Source of the DNA: CTSoil-043 sp963821235
GTDB lineage: Bacteria; Chloroflexota; Limnocylindria; Limnocylindrales; CSP1-4
Direction of reading: 5' to 3'
NCBI GenBank assembly: GCA_963821235.1
Contig: CAWGCS010000001.1
Location: 1,736,001-1,800,000, forward strand
Length of the DNA stretch: 64,000 bases
A program made the position numbers and the translations under genes. How positions within the stretch are numbered: position 1 is the stretch's first letter; the number at the start of each line of letters is the position of its first letter. Below the pieces are notes generated by a model. That model had not been told where the DNA came from and did not search any database. It saw only the letters and a list, made by a program, of their open reading frames with translations. Positions 59,504-64,000 of the stretch are shown piece after piece.

Positions 59504-60764
59504 ATGCCGACCTTCGACCCCACCGTGCTCCGCGCCACGTTCCCCGCCCTCGCCGCGGAGCAGGGCGGCCGTCCGATCGTCTTCCTCGACGGGCCGGGCG
59601 GCACGCAGGTCCCCCGGTCGGTCATCGACGCCGTTGCCACCTACTACCGGGAGACGAACGCCAACCACGGCGGCGCCTTCGCGACGAGCATCCGCTCCGA
59701 CGCGATCCTCGAGGAGGCCCACGCGGCGGTGGCCGACCTTCTCGGCGCGGCATCGCCCGACGAGGTGAAGTTCGGACAGAACATGACCTCGCTCACCTTC
59801 GCCCTCTCGCGGTCCATCGCCCGCGTCCTGCGGCCCGGGGACGAGGTGGTCATCAGCCGCCTGGATCACGAGGCCAACCGGGGGCCCTGGATCGCGGCCG
59901 CCGCCGACGCCGGGGCGACGGTCCGCGAGATCGCCTTCGACGCGGCGACCTGCACCCTGGACCTGGCGTCCCTCGACGCGGCCCTCTCCGAGCGGACGCG
60001 ACTGGTGGCCGTCGGCTATGCGTCGAACGCGGTGGGGACGGTGAACCCGGTGGCGGAGATCGTTCGCCGCTCCCACGCGGCCGGGGCGTGGACCTTCGTC
60101 GACGCCGTCCACTACGCGCCCCACGGGTCGATCGACGTGACGGCGCTCGGCGCCGACTTCCTGGCCTGCTCCGCCTACAAGTTCTTCGGGCCGCACCTCG
60201 GCGTCCTCTACGGACGCGCCGAGCTGCTCGATTCGCTTCCCGCCTACAAGGTCCGGCCGGCCGTCGACCGCTGGGAGACCGGGACCCAGAACCACGAGGC
60301 GATCGCGGGCACGCTGGCCGCCGTCGAGTACCTGGCGGGCGTCGGGGACCGCTTCGGCGAGCCCGCCCCGGGGGCGACGCGCAGGGAGCGCCTGGTGGCC
60401 GGGATGCGGGCCGATCGAGGCGTACGAGCGCGGGCTGTCGGAGCGGCTCCTGGCCGGTCTCGGAGCGATTCCCGCGGTCGCGGTCCACGGCCTGGCCGAC
60501 CCGGCGCGGGCCGCCGAGCGGACGCCCACCGTGGCCGTCACGCTCGCCGGCTGGACGCCTCGCGGCGTGGCGGAGGCGCTGGCGGCCGACGGCATCTACG
60601 CCTGGGACGGCGACTTCTACGCGACGACGCTGGTCGAGGACCTGGGCCTGGCCGCCTCAGGCGGCGTCGTCCGCCTCGGCCTGGTCCACTACTCGACGGC
60701 GGCCGAGATCGACCGGCTGCTGCTGGCGCTGGCGGACCTGGCGGGGCGCGGCCCCGGCGGCTGA
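59504..60764 (+). pseudogene. Cysteine-desulfurase-like aminotransferase V, single-base frameshift
   Basis: The class V PLP enzyme resembles the cysteine desulfurase-like family TIGR01976: FPALAAEQGGRPIVFLDGPG, NANHGGAFATS, SRLDHEANRGPW, the PLP Lys in ACSAYKFFGPHLGVLYG, and RWETGTQNHEAIAGTLA. The frame breaks after LVAGMRA at about 60413. One extra G there, when removed, restores IEAYERGLSERLL and runs on to VAVTLAGWTPRGVAEAL and a natural stop at 60764. The repaired length is about 419 residues, normal for the family. GAGG precedes the ATG. Sequence error or a recent mutation are both possible. Confidence 0.8.
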
Positions 60765-60796
60765 CCGGCCTCCGCCCGCCCGGCGCCGCGTGCCCG

Positions 60797-61849
60797 TCAG
60801 GCGGTCGGTCGCGGCTCCGGCCGTGGCGGCGCGGTGCTCTCGCGGACGACGAGCTCGGTGGTGAGCTCCACCCGCGTCTGCGCCGGATGCTCGCCCCGCG
60901 CCAGCGCCAGGACCAGGCGAGCCGCCGTGACGGCCATCTGCACGAGGGGCTGCCGGATGGTGGTCAGGGGTGGCCCGACCCACCTCGCGACGGACAGGTC
61001 GTCGAAGCCGACGACGCTCAGGTCCTCGGGGATGTGGAGGCGTGCCTCGCGGGCGGCCTGGTAGACCCCGAACGCCTGGAGGTCGTTGCCGGCGAAGATC
61101 GCCGTCGGGCGATCGGGCATCCGCAGCAGGGCCCGGCCCTCGGCGATCCCCTCCTTGATGTGGAACGCTCCGCAGCGGAGGAGGCGAGGGTCGACCGGCA
61201 CGCCGGCCTCGTCCATCGCCGCCCGGTAGCCGTCGAGGCGAGCCCGGCTGCAGAGGATCTGCTCCGGCCCGCTGATCACGCCGATGCGTCGATGCCCGAG
61301 GCCCAGCAGGTGCCGCGTCGCCGCCAGGCCTCCGTTCCAGTTGGTGGCGCCGATGGAGGGGATGTCGTGGAGGGGCTCGCCGGTCGGATCGACGACCACC
61401 AGCGGGATGCCCCGCGTCCGGAGCTGCGCTCCGCGCGGACTCGTCGAGGTCCGAGAAGACCGCGATCACGCCGCTCGGGCCGACGGGCGAGGACGCCCTC
61501 GATCCAGCCGCGTCCCGGCGTGTGGCGACCCTGCATCTCGGACAGGACGACCGCCAGGTCGTGCTCCCGGGCAACCTGCTCGACGCCGACGAGGATCTCC
61601 AGGGCCCACGCGCTCTCGAGCTCGTGGAAGAGCACCTCGATGAGCGTTGGCGCGGTGGATCGAGCCGGTCGGATCGCTGGTAGCCACGATCCCGGATCGC
61701 CGCCTCGACGCGCCGCCGCGTCTCGGGGGCGACGTCGGACCGGCCGTTGATCACCTTGGAGACCGTCGGCACCGAGACGCCCGCCTGCTGGGCGATCGTC
61801 GCGATCGTGACCCGCCGGCCGGCGCTTGCGAGGACGTGCTCGTGACCAT
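60797..61849 (-). pseudogene. LacI-family regulator with several frameshifts
   Basis: Pieces in different frames assemble a LacI repressor. MVTSTSSQAPAGG at 61849 is followed by the helix-turn-helix VTIATIAQQAGVSVPTVSKV and INGRSDVAPETRRRVE, then LIEVLFHELESAWALEILVG, SGVIAVFSDLDESA, and a long intact ligand-domain end (IGATNWNGGLAATRHLLGLG, AIFAGNDLQAFGVYQAARE, LSVVGFDDLSVARWVGPPLT). Single-base shifts are needed near 61820, 61655, 61476 and 61430. It diverges from a sugar importer and is flanked by CGAAAGTTTCG operator-like sites. Confidence 0.8.
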
Positions 61850-61861
61850 GGCGGAGAGTAT

Positions 61862-61876
61862 ATCGAAAGTTTCGAT
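61862..61876. promoter_or_regulatory. LacI operator-like palindrome, proximal to lacI
   Basis: ATCGAAA-G-TTTCGAT is a perfect 15-base inverted repeat 13 bases upstream of the regulator start. Its core, CGAAAGTTTCG, recurs at 61977-61987 on the importer side. The core matches the CGAAA...TTTCG style of LacI-family sites. Confidence 0.6.
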
Positions 61877-61917
61877 GCGATCGTTCGGAGGAGTGTCGAT
61901 CCGGATTCGGCCGAGTA

Positions 61918-61946
61918 TTGACGCGTGACCCCGTGGCACGTAGAGT
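61918..61946 (+). promoter_or_regulatory. Promoter of the second sugar ABC importer
   Basis: TTGACG (61918-61923) and TAGAGT (61941-61946) are 17 bases apart, on the importer side of the 371-base divergent gap 61850-62220. The operator at 61977-61987 lies about 25 bases past the expected start of transcription. The rest of the leader holds no gene. Confidence 0.55.
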
Positions 61947-61976
61947 GACCCCGTCGAAAGCGGTCGATAGGAGGAC

Positions 61977-61987
61977 CGAAAGTTTCG
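61977..61987. promoter_or_regulatory. LacI operator-like core, importer side
   Basis: CGAAAGTTTCG repeats the 11-base core of the palindrome at 61862-61876, about 113 bases away. A related half-site, GTCGAAAGCGGTCGA, lies at about 61953. Two copies in one divergent promoter suggest looping or joint control by the adjacent LacI protein. Confidence 0.5.
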
Positions 61988-62220
61988 ACGCGGAGGAGGC
62001 GCTGATGCGGGCGGCTGGGACGGCGCCGCGCACGCTTGCGCAACCCGGATCGCACGGCCCTCAGGGGGCGCGCCGACCGAGCGTGGTCCTGGCGCGCCAT
62101 CACCCCCGATCTCCCAGCTCGTGATCGAGGGCCCACACGCAGTCCACACGGGAGGAGCATCACGAACCGACGCCGGAAATCGAGCAACGCTTGGATGACC
62201 CTGGACGAGGAGGCTATTTG

Positions 62221-63565
62221 ATGCGATTCCATCGACGCGCCGCGACCCTCCTGGGCATCGTGGCGATCGTGGCTGGCGCCTGCACGAGCGGCAGCAGCCC
62301 CACACCCAGTCCCGCGACGGCGCCGCCCGAGAGCGCCGCGCCAACTGCCACCGCCGCCCCGTCGGCCACTCCGGCCGCGGTGGAGATCACCTGGTACCAC
62401 ATCCAGAACAACGATCCGGGCCTCAGCCTGTGGAAGGCCCTCGCCGACGAGTACATGGCGGCGCACCAGAACGTCAAGGTCAACATCCAGGTCCTCGAGA
62501 ACGAGGCGTTCAAGACCAAGCTGACGACCCTGCTCCAGCAGGGCGACGTGCCCGACCTGTTCCAGACGTGGGGCGGTGGCGGCCTTCGCCAGCAGGTCGA
62601 AGCCGGCCTGGTCAAGGACATCAGCGCCGACATCGCGCCCTGGAAGGACACGATCAACGCGGGCGCCCTCAGCATGTACCAGGTCGACGGCAAGAACTAC
62701 GGGGTCCCGTTCGACCTCGGCCTCGTCGGCTTCTGGTACAACACGAAGTCGTTCGCGGACGCCGGCATCACCAAGCTGCCCGCGACGTGGGATGAGTTCC
62801 TCACGACCGTCAAGACGCTGAAGGCCAAGGGCATCACCCCGATCGCCCTGGCCGGCAAGGACACCTGGACCGGCGCCTTCTACTGGGCATACCTCGCCGT
62901 CCGCTCGTGCGGCAAGGCCGGGATGGAGAAGGCGGTCGTCAGCGGGGACTGGACCGATCCCGTGCTTCGTCAAGGCCGGCGAGCTGTTCAAGCAGCTCAT
63001 CGATCTCGAGCCCTTCCAGGAAGGCTTCCTGGCAGCTCCATGGGACGGCGCCGGCAGCGGCGCGGCCGCGATGGCGACCTACAACGGCGCCATCCAGCTG
63101 ATGGGCCAGTGGCTCCCGGGCACGGTCAACGCCAACTCGGGCGGCAGCCGGGCGATGGGCGAGGGCCTTGGCTGGTTCCCGTTCCCGGCGGTGGAAGGCG
63201 GCGCCGGCGATCCGTTCGACGGCCTCGGCGGCGGCAACGGCTTCGCCGTCGGCAAGGACGCGCCGCCGGAGACGGTCGACTTCCTGCACTACCTGGTCAG
63301 CCTCGACGCCGCGAATCGGTGGGGCGCCCTCAACTCGGGCATCCTCCCGACGACCAACGGCTCCGAGGCGTCGACGACCGACCCGATGCTGTCGCTGGTG
63401 CTGGAGGGCCGCGCCAAGGCGAAGTTCGTCCAGCTGTACCTCGATCAGGCAACGACGCCGGAGCTCGGCGGGGCGATCAACGAAGCGGTCGCCACCCTGT
63501 ACGCTGGGACCGGCACACCGCAATCGGTGGCCGAGGCCATCAACGCCGCCGCCGCCGGCCAGTAG
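62221..63565 (+). pseudogene. Sugar ABC importer binding lipoprotein (extracellular family 1), single-base frameshift
   Basis: The N-terminal part has a lipobox (AIVAGAC) and Ala/Pro/Thr linker, then a family 1 sugar-binding fold: VEITWYHIQNNDPGLSLWKA, QQGDVPDLFQTWGGGGLRQQ, NYGVPFDLGLVGFWYNTKSF. After GDWTDP the frame breaks at about 62960, where CCC replaces an expected CC. In the next frame CFVKAGELFKQL, MATYNGAIQLMGQWLPG, DGLGGGNGFAVGKDAP and a natural stop follow. The repaired protein is about 447 residues. GAGGAGG precedes the ATG. It heads an importer operon with the permease that follows. Confidence 0.82.
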
Positions 63566-63580
63566 TCCAACCTGGACCCA

Positions 63581-63614
63581 GCAGTGAATGGGCCGGCCCG
63601 GACGCCGGCCCATT
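63581..63614 (+). promoter_or_regulatory. Hairpin between binding-protein and permease genes
   Basis: A perfect 14-base stem (arm GTGAATGGGCCGGC, loop CCGGAC) starts 15 bases after the binding-protein stop and ends 11 bases before the permease start. It has no T-tract. It probably lowers transcription into the permease or stabilises the upstream message, like the hairpin at 19642-19671. Confidence 0.7.
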
Positions 63615-63625
63615 CACGTGACTGA

Positions 63626-64000
63626 GTGATCAACGTGGCGACTGCCGTCGGCTCCCGTTCCCGCACCGGCCGGAACCGGCGCGCGTGGAGCGTCGCCGGG
63701 CTGTTCATGCTCCCGGCGCTGGCGCTGTACGCCCTGTTCGTCCTGTTCCCGATCGTCCAGGCCGCGCGTTTCAGCCTGTACGACTGGAACGGGCTCGAGG
63801 CGCTCGACCAGTTCATCGGGCTCGCCAACTTCCAGCGTGCGCTGGCCGACCCGGTCTTCCTCGGCGCGGTCAGTCACAACGCCTTCATCGTCATCCTGTC
63901 GCTGGTCGTCCAGATCCCGTTCGCGCTCGGCCTCGCGCTGATGCTGAACCGCCGGTTCCGGGGCCGGGCCGTCCTGCGCCTGATCTTCTTCGCCCCGTAC
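63626..64000 (+). CDS. Sugar ABC importer permease, MalF/UgpA type, cut by window end
   Basis: The 125 residues in the window begin at GTG 63626 (or GTG 63635) with a basic start, then a first membrane helix (LFMLPALALYALFVLFPIVQ), FSLYDWNGLEALDQFIGLAN, and the start of the permease domain (AFIVILSLVVQIPFALGLAL then RRFRGRAVLRLIFFAPY). This is the N-terminal pattern of MalF-like permeases that pair with family 1 binding proteins. No clear ribosome site is seen for either start. Confidence 0.85.
   Translation, partial: MINVATAVGSRSRTGRNRRAWSVAGLFMLPALALYALFVLFPIVQAARFSLYDWNGLEALDQFIGLANFQRALADPVFLGAVSHNAFIVILSLVVQIPFALGLALMLNRRFRGRAVLRLIFFAPY

Overview
The window is very GC-rich, densely coded DNA with short intergenic gaps, many GTG starts and many 4-base ATGA/GTGA overlaps. 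I think it comes from a member of the Chloroflexota, probably a Limnocylindria-like lineage. The reasons are lipoproteins with Ala/Pro/Ser/Thr-rich linkers after the lipobox, a homodimeric AceE-type pyruvate dehydrogenase, a glutaminyl-tRNA synthetase, and a thiamine-precursor-type ABC importer next to an FMN riboswitch, which matches the RibXY flavin importers described from Chloroflexi. This placement is an inference; no rRNA or other marker gene is present.

Layout. 1-9.2 kb: a minus-strand group (5'-3' exonuclease cut by the window edge, SRPBCC protein, nicotinamidase), then aceE and a SIMPL-domain protein on the plus strand, then a minus-strand operon (marR, DUF72, Gfo/Idh/MocA, PQQ-type sugar dehydrogenase). 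9.2-13.8 kb: marR and yceI diverge over overlapping promoters that carry two identical-arm operators. A flavin ABC importer with an FMN riboswitch follows, then a striking tandem array of nine hairpins with GCAA loops, then a small zinc-ribbon protein. 14-17.5 kb: LCP cell-wall ligase, CBS-BON protein and CPBP protease. 17.5-30.5 kb: a carbohydrate region with KDPG aldolase, an arabinose-type ABC importer with a mutarotase-like protein, and a seven-gene minus-strand catabolic operon headed by a GntR/UTRA regulator. 30.5-35.2 kb: a membrane redox operon (two small membrane proteins, ApbE, ferric-reductase-like cytochrome) diverging from an OmpR-type two-component system.

35.2-46.0 kb is a complete menaquinone operon, tetR-menF-menD-menH-menB-menA-menC-menE-menG, in which all eight junctions overlap by four bases. 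menE is fused in frame to an extra alpha/beta-hydrolase domain. 46-48.9 kb holds the trio SCO1664 family, DUF3090 and MSMEG_4193-type phosphatase, plus a LiaF-like protein. An intact IS110-family element with a candidate bridge RNA sits at about 48.96-50.18 kb. It directly abuts an ADP-ribosylglycohydrolase fused to a dual-specificity phosphatase, followed by ribokinase. 52.8-58.4 kb: Ca2+/cation antiporter, sulfite-oxidase-like molybdoenzyme with a 43-residue lipoprotein behind it, SHOCT protein, tRNA-Gln(CTG) and glnS. 58.6-64 kb: zinc-ribbon protein, a cysteine-desulfurase-like gene, a LacI regulator and a second sugar ABC importer. Three consecutive genes here carry single-base frameshifts, which points to local sequence error or gene decay.

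Taken together the genes describe a heterotrophic cell that imports and oxidises sugars through several regulated ABC systems, feeds pyruvate to acetyl-CoA by AceE, and respires with menaquinone. The most unusual structures are the GCAA hairpin array at 13150-13347, the domain fusions, and a recurrent -10-like hexamer six bases ahead of start codons, suggesting leaderless transcripts.
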